A stretch of 64,000 nt of DNA from Loripinus fragilis (lineage: Eukaryota > Mollusca > Bivalvia > Lucinida > Lucinidae). The number at the start of each line of letters is the position of its first letter. Position 1 is the stretch's first letter. Under the pieces are notes generated by a model. That model did not search any database and had not been told where the DNA came from. It was given only the letters and a program-made list of their open reading frames with translations. Positions 33,062 through 43,714 of this stretch are shown one piece after another. The stretch spans positions 140,179,549-140,243,548 of the forward strand of contig OZ026515.1 in NCBI GenBank assembly GCA_964019695.1, in the 5' to 3' direction. The translations under genes and the position numbers were made by a program.

Positions 33062-33589
33062 TACATGCTTTATTTGTCAGGGGCGTAGCAAATTGTACGC
33101 AAAAACACAGCTTCTTACACTTGCTTAAACATAGAACAATTAAAGTTGTTTCTTGTTTTCTTGAAATTCTTACCCTTAGGGGTAGACTTTCAAGGTAGAA
33201 ACAAAGAACTTTAATTTAAAATAAAAATATTTAAATAAAATTCTATACAGACCACCAAATGGCGTCTACAAATAAAAAGAAAAGAAAATACCCCTCTCAC
33301 CCACCTTGGAACTTCGCATCTCACTAATGTCTACGCTATAAGGTTTTGTCTGGTTACGCCCCTGTCGAGTTTTAGCACCTTTGCACAATGACATTGCTTG
33401 GTTCTTGCTTGCTAGCTGACATTTAGTCGGAATAAATATATCTTTGTTAAAATAAAATAAAAATAAAATTACTATATTTAAAACATATTGGAGTAATTGT
33501 TATTCCCCGGCGAACGTCCGTCTACCTATCCCTGGGCTAGCAATTGCGTGTCCCCTCTGTATCTCTAGAACCGCTATAAGGAATCTAAG
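33062..33589. other. Gene-free stretch
   Basis: AT-rich with many AAATAAA words. No gene is seen. Confidence 0.4.
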
Positions 33590-34150
33590 TAAGTAAGGGT
33601 GCAAATATCAGGAATCGATACAATCAAGTACCATACCTGATCCAGGATACCAATGGGAAGTTGACAAACTCACAGTTAAACACCACAAACGAGAGCCAAG
33701 AGGTCAGCCCTTTCCCATCAGGTGACCCCAAGGCACAAATAAACAGACGAGTACAAAGGTATAACAAACACAAGACAGAAAAAGCATAAAAGATACACAA
33801 AAGAAGTACCGCCTTGGAAGGGTCAGTAAAATATTTTACTAGAGGGCTTAGTTGCTTAGTTTGTCCTCCTGGTATCTCGTGATTGTTGTGTGGCTCTTCC
33901 TCGTAGTGCCATGGGTTAGTCTGCAGGTTTTGATTGTGGTATTTCCTGATCGTACTTACTATTTTAAACATGTTTCACGGCACCAACCTCACCCTTAATT
34001 CAGATGTGGATCAAGACACATAGATATTTGGTTAGCATGAAAGACCCGTAACTTATCAATACATCATCTCCTAGAAAATATAAATCAAGATATAAAAAGG
34101 AGATAAAGCAAAGATAAGGACTCAACAGTAAATAAAACTGAATACCTTTT
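33590..34150 (-). mobile_element. PLE family-A tail, copy E, split by a family-B fragment
   Basis: 33590-33850 and 33970-34150 are the two halves of one reverse family-A tail (gtaagtaagggtgcaaatat to gagggctta; then cggcaccaacctcaccctta to agtaaataaaactgaatacc). Between them, 33851-33969 is the 3' end of a family-B tail in + orientation (gcttagtttgtcctcctggt to cctgatcgtacttactattt). The break falls in the AACCGGTTT palindrome of the family-A tail. Confidence 0.8.
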
Positions 34151-34229
34151 GGTGTACATGTTAACCATACTAAGACGATGTGCAGAATGCAAGATCCAGG
34201 CCCTACATACACTGACGGACTTTAAAAAA

Positions 34230-34795
34230 CGCAAAAAATGAAAATTATTATGTTTTGCATCAAGAACATTTTTAGCCTTCTTTATCAGATTAAAACGGAT
34301 GCTAACGACACTCTGCTTCTATCTGTACCCAATACCGGTGTTTTTAAAGACACTGGCTACCACCACCTATGCATTGCTGGTTTACTATGTTTTGCACGTA
34401 GCGTCTCCACGAACCAATGAAGCAAAATATTTTATCATTTCACAAGTAGCTTGTAAGTATACATGTATAAAACACAGCAGCTTTAGTTTTATAGCTTTAT
34501 TATACATGCCATGTTTGTCTGAACATGAACGATCTGGCGCAATTGGAATGTTAAAAACTGGTGTGCGTGTTTCTGACGTCGCCAGATATCATAATTGCCA
34601 TCCGTCAACTATACAGCGCCTCAAGAGATTGTTACCAGGCCAATGGGACAGTTAAAGATCGACGCAGGTATGGTCAGCAAACAATGGCGACCGGCGTTAA
34701 GAAGCAACTTACGTCGATTGTGTAGCGACGATATGTACATCGACGGTATCCGTTCCGGCTGGCTACTGTCAGTGGCAGACGTATAGTAGGGCTCT
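34230..34795 (+). pseudogene. Decayed Tc1/mariner-type transposase N-terminus
   Basis: From 34506 the translation reads MPCLSEHERSGAIGMLKTGV, then VSDVARYHNCHPSTIQRLK, which is the paired-like helix-turn-helix of Tc1-family transposases (arginine- and threonine-rich recognition helix STIxRL). A frame change at about 34630 continues the next segment (NGTVKDRRRYGQQ, cf. TGSVxDRPRSGRP), and stops follow. The catalytic DDE part is absent. Only a 5' remnant remains. Confidence 0.65.
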
Positions 34796-35266
34796 AAGGG
34801 TAATTTGTGTCTGATTTTTTAATAAAAATATTTTATCTCAATAACTTAAAATCTTGTTCAATTTCTAGACAAATTTTAAATTGCAACTTTAGAATCGTGG
34901 GGTATTGCTATTTGATAGACTGTTGCTCTAACATTATATATTATTTTGACATAAAATTTAAAACATGTTTTGCTTACATATTGATGTTCTTTTTACCAAA
35001 TCTCAATAAAACTGAGACATTTAAAGTAAGTAAATATTATAAATTTCGACTTTTGCGTTTTAAAGTCCTTCAGTGTAGATCCTAGGTCAATGTCACACTT
35101 AGGGGTAAAAGGTCAAACATGTGGTATTTAGTTTGTCTCCTGTGTGCTTGGTATATATGAAACCACTGCACCTTGAAAAAATTCAACTCGCTTCTAGTTT
35201 GCCTTAAAAAGTCCCCTAGAGCTTAACTTTCAGACTTTCTAGTTAGATTTTCTAGTTTTTAGTTAG
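34796..35266. other. Gene-free stretch
   Basis: Contains a dispersed fragment at 35082-35125 (aggtcaatgtcacacttagg, ggtcaaacatgtgg) related to 21890-21925. The 92-aa open frame at 34807-35085 is AT-driven and not recognised. Confidence 0.4.
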
Positions 35267-35552
35267 ATGGCCGCAATGCGAGCTGAACATTTCGTGTTCT
35301 TCAACAACAGCAGAATCTAGGGCGAAGATTTGGTCCCATTGTGGGAGTCTGTAACTGTTCTATGTTTTGTTGTACATTACTTTATGTCCATTCTAGTATT
35401 GCAATCATCTTGATGGGGAAGAGAGAGCTGGTTGCTTTGCTTAATTTGTCTTCCTAATGTCTCGTGATGGTTGAGCAGCTCTTCCTCGCGGTGCCACGGG
35501 GTTGTCTGCGGTTTGTGATTGTGGTATTTCCTGATCATACTCACTTACTATT
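35267..35552 (+). mobile_element. PLE family-B tail, copy B2, forward, internally deleted
   Basis: gcaatgcgagctgaacattt, gcagaatctagggcgaagat, ccattgtgggagtctgtaac and cttgatggggaagagagagc through cctgatcatactcacttact. It lacks the ccgcggtggcttagg block seen in B4. Confidence 0.8.
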
Positions 35553-35592
35553 TCTATGAACTTGTATTTTAACTGTATAATATTGAGACTGA

Positions 35593-35665
35593 AAAGAAAA
35601 CAACGTTGGAAAAGGAGTAATTGCTCGTAACGAGCAATATCTCCTTTTCCCACAATGTTTTCAAA
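35593..35665. repeat. Palindromic element (GGAGTAATTGCTCGT), third copy
   Basis: gaaaacaacgttggaaaagg, agtaattgctcgtaacgagc, aatatctccttttcccacaa, tgttttc: the arms are complementary along almost the whole length. Confidence 0.8.
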
Positions 35666-35783
35666 ACATTCAAGTTAAACCAATCTGTAAAACATTCATG
35701 CCATTTTGTGAGTTTTCTTGCAAAAGGACGTAACTTCGTCTCAAGTTACCTTCGTTCGGACCCCCGATGATTTGCAATTCACT

Positions 35784-36055
35784 TACAGTCAAGAACATAG
35801 TGAAATATACAAACTGATTGGATTGTGAGTGGAATGTTTGGTTATATAGAACGTCTATAGAGCGCTTATAGAGTTGTAGACTGGTACAAATCGAATATGG
35901 GAAAATAGCCAGGTGGCTATTCTCCGATAGTCGATGGGTACCAGTCTAATAGAGTGGTTGTAACAATGTATTTATTTCTCAAAATGATTGAACGCGTGGT
36001 GAGCGGATCCATAGGGAGCGGATTATTTGTCTATTTTAAGATGTTCTTTACTGTA
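35784..36055 (+). mobile_element. Hairpin MITE family M1, copy 6
   Basis: Best-preserved copy: tacagtcaagaacatagtga at the left and ttaagatgttctttactgta at the right, ending in TA on both sides. The centre is ggctattctccgatagtcga. 272 bp. Confidence 0.85.
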
Positions 36056-38044
36056 CCAGTTATTTTCTTCGGAGATCACTGTTGCCTCCTTTGATATTGC
36101 GGCAATTCAGTAATCAGACCATCTACTCTGTGTCGCATGCATCAGACCAGGAAGTAGAGGATTGCGGGAAATGGAGACATTGCTCGTTATGTACCTTTCT
36201 TATCGAACATCTGCGTAAACTTTCGTCCCTGAGCAGCATGTGCAATCTGCACAGGCTTATCCAGAACGACACTGTTCGCGTTCTGCTTTGATGGCACAGA
36301 TGTACAAAAGTCTACTTCCTGAAACTGAAAATACCCACTAGACTGAAAGTGTTGTCTCAGATCAGCCTGTACATGTTTCTCATTGATTGAATGTTTGACT
36401 AAGCAGTGTCTTGTCAACTGGAGGAGTAAAGCATGCAGGTTTTGTTCAATTGTTTTCAATATCAAATTACATTTTAACTACACAATTTCATCCTAGACAG
36501 CTTTTGTTTCTCTGATATGGCTGATCTATACTTCAGACCAAAAGGGAGATAAAAAACTGAAGAGGGTACACCCCTGACAAGTTCTTCTTCTTTGTAATAG
36601 CTTACACTAAATCACAGGGCCTAAGCCAAGCTATAGTACATTTACAGTCAAATGTGTCGAGGGGTAACTCTTAACCCTTTACCAAACGCCAAATTTTCGA
36701 CTGTCCCAAATTGAAAGAGTTTGTAGACGACATTTAAAATTGTGAAAATCTTTAAAAGTTTAAATTGGTATCATAAGGAATTGACATGTTCCCCTTGATA
36801 CGATCATAATACATGTGGTCGTTGTCGTGTTAAGTCGACCAGTAAAACTGATTTTCCCATTTTTTTAAAGAATTGTTTTGTTCTAAATTAATCATTTATT
36901 ATCAAGTTCACATTGATCATTGACAAGCAAATGATCAGAAGACTAAAGTTGATTGTACTTGATTGTATCGATTCCTGATCCTTACTGTCTTCCTTACTTT
37001 GATAACAGTTGTATTCATTAAACAATGAAAGTTATGCTGAAGATATACTAAAGTATATATTTTAAAGCTAAATATAAATTAATGAGTCATCATCTGTATA
37101 TGCAAATGTGGATATAACATTTGATATGGAGACAGTTTCTCTTAAAAGTAACTGACAATTATAAAGCATATTATCAAAAGTAATATATTTTTTATTCTTC
37201 AAGCTTAAAGATGCTAAATGCTATATATAAGCAAATATTATTTGTGTCCTACCACGTTTAGTAATTTAGTAATTAGCAGTTTTGTATCATAAATGAACTT
37301 AAATATGCAAGGAAATTAGCCTGTATTATGTTACTGACTATGTTTGTACAATGTGAGCAACAGTTAACTGAGTGCACTAAACTATTCAGTTGCTTTTATA
37401 GTTTTAAATAACTCATCGAAGCAAACTAAGTTTTCTTTAGGTAAATACTGTGGTTTGTAAGGAGGTTCGATCTCTGCTGCAGCTTTCAAAGAGATGACCC
37501 TGTCATATTAAGCTTGCTGACAGAATGAAATTTGTTTCGCTCGAGGCAATTTTGAGTTTGGATTGGTGCCTAAAGTCAATCATATTCTTCTTTCCTTGAC
37601 TGAAATAGTGTTGACTTGTATGTTAAACATTAACTCAATAAATCCATCGATCCAAATAAATATTACAACAAACTAGATCGACCATATCTTAGCATTCCAG
37701 ACATTTATTTTATCTTTGACAACATTTGGGACAACAATAGGACTATATCATATAGTTTATATTGTCATATATTATGTTACCTTAACAGATTTGACAGAAT
37801 ATGGGAATTGTCTTTATTTAGCTGTTACTTGAATTCTATCATATTATCTTTGTTTATGAGCTTTAAAACCTATAACTTTGGGCAAATCAGAAAAATTACT
37901 ATGTTTTTTTTTTTTTCAAAAAAAAAAAAAAGATTATGTTTTGCAAAACTAAATCACATTGATAATGTATTTTAATAATAATTATTAAGTTATATTTTAG
38001 ACAGACAGGTAGCTATATATCTATTTAATGTACAACAATAGGTT
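36056..38044. other. Gene-free stretch with short repeat pieces
   Basis: 36236-36390 is a dispersed repeat fragment (ctgcacaggcttatccagaa). 36953-37000 matches the last bases of PLE tails. 37903-37932 is a T15-C-A14 hairpin-like run. No gene is seen. Confidence 0.45.
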
Positions 38045-39098
38045 TAGAATGAAATAAACATTCAATGATGTATAAATTAAAGCAAAATTCAGGCATAAAA
38101 TGGAATGTATTAAAGTTAGTATTATACGTTACATATAATAAAACAAACAACAGAATGATAATTTACACCGGATTTATTTTTAAAAATATCGCCTTGCTCT
38201 ACTCTTTATCAATAGAATGCTCTTATTGTGGTGTTTAAATGCTTACAGATAGGATTACATGATCAATTTAAATGAAAATGTCTTTCCCTTATAAAACATT
38301 TTATTCAGGGTCATTCAGGGTCATCGTGCTCAGCAGCTTATAATACAATTTCTGTGATATAAGTATTTGCAGTTTTAAATTTGCCAGTTAATTGCCTTTA
38401 GGGTAATTTTATTGTGATCTAAAATGCACATTACAATTTCATCAAATAAAAGTATCAAATGAAAGTATTAAAAATAAATTTATGATTTTATAATTTCATG
38501 AATATAAAGTATGCAAGTAATGTAAGTAATGTAAGTAACACACTTTTCTTAAAACGTAACATTTTTAGAGCCATCCTGCAATTAAATTGAGCACATACAA
38601 GCTTGAAAACAAAGTATGTAACTATGTCCAAGAGAACTTTAGCATTGGCATCATAATAGTATATAACAGTTTAGATTAACGTATGTAATTTTGGTGTTAC
38701 GATAACGTGACACTTCTTAGAGGGCTAACACGTCTCAGTATGTGGCATTTATATGCAGTATTAGGAAATTATATCGGCTAAAATTCCCCCTGAGGGGAAC
38801 AGGGTCTATAGCCATCCCAAGTTCTAAAATGCCCATTCTTGTCAAAAAGGGACGATGCATAAAAAGGTAATATTAGCCTTAATTTATTTCATGAAGCGGA
38901 CCATGAAGTGCGATATTCGTATTATTTCGTGTTCATGATCATTTTCATTCCATGGATATGATTATTGTATTTCATATTGTGTGCATGATCATTTCTAACA
39001 GCAAGTACAAATGATTAAAATGGCCATCTTTATCCAACATCTTTGACATATATGTGTTTCGGTAGGGTGTTAGGACATGTTGCTAGCAAGACAATGGA
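38045..39098. repeat. Segmental duplication, copy 2 (partner at 3020-6305)
   Basis: Three blocks collinear with 3020-3622, 4456-4680 and 6070-6305 are directly joined here. At 38646/38647 it preserves the empty site of the (CAA)n-tailed insertion of copy 1. Confidence 0.75.
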
Positions 39099-40338
39099 GG
39101 GACCCACCATCCAAAGGTATATCAAATTGAGGGAAAGCTGTTTCTAGCTCTCCTATATACAAGCTGACGTCATGAGAAACCTTTATTTTTGCATTTGCCA
39201 AAAGCCGCACAGAAGCTCTGTAACCGCTCAGGTGGATCAGCGCCTATGTTTTTTGATACACTGACTAAATATTTTAATGCACTGATTGAAATATCTATAA
39301 AGATTCTCAATCCAAAATTAAAAGACTAGTGTTAGTTTCTGTATCTACATGGACGCAAGCTTGTGGATATGGAACGTGAACTCCAAAGAAACGTTTTCTC
39401 GCGACGAGACTCATATTTCATTTGAATATTCTAACTCCTGTGCCAGAAGTTTTTGGAATGTATCTGTTACCGGTTTTAATTTACGTCCACGTTTATCAAA
39501 TCATGTTCAAATCATGTCCAGCATGTGAAGAATTGGAATCGAATGCAAAATGCAGCAGATTTGTGGGTATTTTTATCAATTAAATGTCAAGAATACGCAT
39601 GTATGCTACATAGAATTATTTGACTTCGTGCGCATTTTTACAAATATCTGGGCGTGGTTTGGCTATTTCATCTGCTAAACAAGGGAAATCAGGTTCTATT
39701 TATGATTTGGTGAAGAAATAATAAGTTGCTTGGGCTACACAAATGTGCGTGTGTTTCATGGAAATGCTAAAAGTATACACACTGAACCCACATTTATTAA
39801 CCCTTAAAGCGCATAATCACTAAATGTATGTTTTTGTCGTCCACTAAAATATTTGAAGCCTCATAGACAAACAGTGTGGACTCAGATCAGAGACTGCCCC
39901 TACAGGTGCAGTCTCTGATCTGGGTCCACAATGTGTGCCTCTATCCTTATGTTAAATAGACATTTTCAGATGCAGTTTTTTTTGCTGGCGTTTTAGGGAC
40001 TAAATAATGTGGTTTGCGTCTACATGTATACTAAGGTAATGGCGCAAGATGATATAGTTACTTTTGAATAAAACCACACGTCATTTTTCAGCTAGGTTAA
40101 CCAGACCTAATTACGCATTCATGAGGTGCCGCCTTTACAGTAACCAAAAAGTCATATAATACGAAATTCGTGACGTTATGGTAACAATTTAATTTTCCAC
40201 GTGCTGTGAGGATTGGTACCAACTTATCACAGTGTGAAATTAACGAATTGTGAAATTTGCGGTTCAACATAGCCGTTTGTTTATGTTTCTATATTGTCTC
40301 CTCAAGAAAGTTCGAACAGCGTGCGGAAGTGTGTGCGT
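39099..40338. other. Gene-free stretch with one hairpin
   Basis: 39866-39945 contains aaacagtgtggactcagatc paired with gatctgggtccacaatgtgt around a short gactgcccctacaggtgcagtc core. The same hairpin type occurs at 51085-51150. The right edge is a GTGTGCGTGCGTG microsatellite into which the LTR element inserted. Confidence 0.5.
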
Positions 40339-40343
40339 GCGTG

Positions 40344-42884
40344 TGTTACGATACAGAATGGCTGGAATAACAGAATCAGCTATGGTTGCGTATACGCACA
40401 AATACGCAGTGGTTTAGGTATGCACCTGGTCACCTATTCGAACCATGATACGGTACTCTTTCTTTTGATAGTCCCAATAAAAGGTCGGTTTGTCTGAGAT
40501 GGAATTCATTGTATCTATATTTATCAACGCTTGCACGTTTTCCTTATTCTTCTTGAATATCTCGGAAATCTTGTGCGTTTTTCAATATATAAAGGATGGA
40601 ATTTCCCATTCTTGTTAGGGGACATTTTAAACATACCGATGAAAGGTTCGATATAGAGATGCTATTCATTATTATAAAAGGTACGTGAAGTTATATATAT
40701 CGTTACTGTATTGATATTGTACATGATAGGGCGATGGCGATCCGTGTAATTGCATTGAATCGCGATGTCTCTAGCATGTCACATTGTATTGAAATAATAA
40801 GTCACTCGTTTTCTATTTTGTCGTCTGTTGAATCGGCCAGCATTCCGTGTATGTGTTCTTTCGGGTGTTATCAATAACGTCCCGTTTTTTTTGGTGAAAA
40901 TAGCGATTGTTACGCACTTGCGTATGAAGTTACGCACATGCGTATTGCCTAAAAATCTGCTGGGACCATTCTTGCGGCTATAGTAAAAGCTGTCCGGATG
41001 GACTCGTCGGGTTATTTCGGACAAAAGTAGTCACAGGCCATGTCGGGCCGCACCTAAAACTATAACGGCATGCTGAAAGATTTACCAGGGACCGATAGGT
41101 GAAAAACAATTTTTGCAGCTAGATTTTAAATTGTTGTGATTTGTACGGCGTTGTTGGAAAGACGATTTAACTGCCAGTGATAATCGACTTTCTGTAGCGA
41201 CCTGTATGTGTCACCTCGGGTTATATCTGACGCATATAAGAATAAGGGTTAGGTGCATACACTACAACACACTTACATAAATAAGGTGATAGCTGACATG
41301 TATGTTTAGAGATTAGGTAGGTGTAATGTTACACCAAAGTAAATGTAAGATATTTTTGTTACACCAAAGTAAATGTAAGATATTTTCGTTACACCAAAGT
41401 AAATGTAAAGCATTTTGTGTTACACCAAAATAAATGTAAGAAAGCATTGTACGGTTTTACACACATAAAACAGCAGAATGTAATCTCTCAATATTGATGT
41501 ATATATTTTGCCGAGAGGTCATAATTAGTTGTTTACAACTGATACGTTATACATGTACGAAATTAGTGCGTGGGCAGGGTGATGTCCGACGTAAACGTCC
41601 AAAAGTTACGTCGGCACCACACTGTTCAACCTTTTTCCTGGAATTTTAAGAGAATTAGTATCAGTATGTGTAAACCTCGAAACTATCTAGATAACGTGAC
41701 CTTGAAGGGAAAAAGGGCCACAGGATCTTGATGTTTCGGCTGCGATAGCGTCTCAACCAGGGTGACGTTACGACAGTGTATAGAAGAGTTTGTTACGTAT
41801 GGGTTTGTTCGTTTGGCATAAGAGGTATTGTTTAGCGCTGACATAGGCCAGTCACTAAAAAATACTTCTCTATTATATAAGTTTAAGTGTGGGTATTTAG
41901 AAGAGCCGATCCATCCTAACCGCATGAGAGCCGTTAGCCATACACCCACGGGTGTGGGCTAATCGCGCGCTTATAGGGTTAGGCTGTAATTTAAAAGAGT
42001 AAGACCACTGAAATTATTTCTATTTTTGTGAATTTCGAACGAACAACCCCATTATCGACGCAAAAGAGTGATTCTGAGATTCTAAATATAGATTGTTTTT
42101 TGCAGAATCATCTCTTGTGTCCCCTCCTACGTTGGAGGCTGAAAGTTGGTGAGCCATTGATAAGTACCTGAGGGCACATAATAGTTGTCCCCCTTAGGCC
42201 ACGACCAGCGTGGATCAAAGCCCCAATCGTTACAACGTAGTACCACCAAATGGGAAGCCAACCGGCTCGAATGGTTATATGAAAAATCTGACGTCCCAAC
42301 GTGGGATTCGATCAGGAGGACATAAATAAATACTGACGTCTTGAGTAACGTACGAGCAGTACGCATAACAGATAACACGAATACGTTAATCCAGTGACGA
42401 CCAAAGTACAGGTTCGATCACCTCAGCGCCGATGGTCTGAAATAGACACACGTGCAGCTTAGAAGACATAGTGTTCGCGAGACGCGTATAATCTCGAGAT
42501 TTCTCGTCAATACGAGAACTTAAATATTAAAGGATCCAATTGTTTTTTTTTTTTCTTAAGTTATATGTTAATCATATTCTTTACGTCTCTTATTTCTGAC
42601 TAGTTGACGTACATCTAGAACAGGACAGTCCAAGATTGGTTCTAATTGAAACGATCTTGGAGTGGCAACTTGCTCTAGTATAGGATGGTCAATTAGCCAG
42701 AAATAACAGCGTAGGTGGTGTCATTGTATATTAATGTGTTGTTGATGTTTTCTTAGTACATAAAGTACTGAAAAGTTTTTGCTAGTTGTGTGCATTATTT
42801 TTCCCTGGTAGCATCGTCATCGCAAAAAGGAATTTTCCAATAAGATTTCCCCTCTTCCTTCCTGACCGGCATTATGTCGTAACA
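40344..42884 (+). repeat. 5' LTR (2541 bp)
   Basis: Ends are perfect 8-bp inverted repeats TGTTACGA/TCGTAACA. A possible TATA box (tatataaa) lies at 40586-40593. Four tandem units of about 29 bp (gttacaccaaagtaaatgta, agatatttt) occur at about 41332-41448. The small open frames inside it (such as 40779-41024 and 41683-41949) repeat identically in the other LTR and have no recognised domain. Confidence 0.95.
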
Positions 42885-43714
42885 ATGGTGTCAGAAGAGT
42901 GGGATTTTTGAGGTTTTATTGGCAAATTTCTCTGCTGTGACGTTGCTACGGGCGCACACTAGTAGTTTTCCTTTACAAGAAAGGTTGTGAGTGTCAACAC
43001 ACAGTACCGATTGCATGCGTTCCCCTGTGATGAAGTGCGACACATGTAAATAAGTCATCACATAACATTCTGAGGGGACCCATACTTTCTTGTTCTGTGG
43101 ATTGCCATTAGGGTATAAAACCCAGGGAAAATTTGTCAGAGTTTTATTATTAGACTTGTCCACCTTTACTTTACCCATATCATTGTGTATTGACTTATGC
43201 CCTGTATTCCTATTAATTAAGGATACTGATGTGGAAAATTTCATATCGTTTGGGGGTACTAATAATTTAAATCACCTCAGTGACGTCATAGTGTGTGACG
43301 CCACTCAACTGATTTCTATTATTAGAAGAAGTCCATAGAAAGATTAGTTTAGTCAATTATTATGTCTTGCTATGACAAGTGACTGTTGACTTGACTGTAA
43401 CGCGTTTATATTAATATCGCGTAGGTATACATTTCTTGACGTAAATGCGAGAAAATGAATGACGTTTTTTAGTCAAATGCGTTTAGTGAAGGCCTATTTA
43501 AGGTTGATATATATCCTAGGCACCTTTCCGTGGTGATCTCTTATACGTTGTACTTTACGTTACTCATATGTAACGTCATTTAAATCCCTAGTAAAATTAT
43601 TAGTTTACCAGCGCGAACGTTGGTTAGCCCATACCTATTTAAAAGGGACAAAGCGAACCCTTATTTATTTTCAACAGTATAGTTGACTTATACCATTCCC
43701 AACAATAGGCTAAA
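42885..43714 (+). other. Primer-binding site and untranslated leader of the LTR element
   Basis: The primer-binding site candidate starts at 42886 (tggtgtcagaagagtggga). The following 800 bp contain no convincing coding frame before the gag ATG at 43715. Confidence 0.6.

Noticed and set aside
34238..34655. Active Tc1 transposase
   Set aside because: Only the N-terminal helix-turn-helix region remains, with a frame change and stops; the DDE part is absent.
40779..42378. Small frames inside the LTRs as genes
   Set aside because: They recur identically in the second LTR, have no domain and are not conserved beyond the identical LTR copies.
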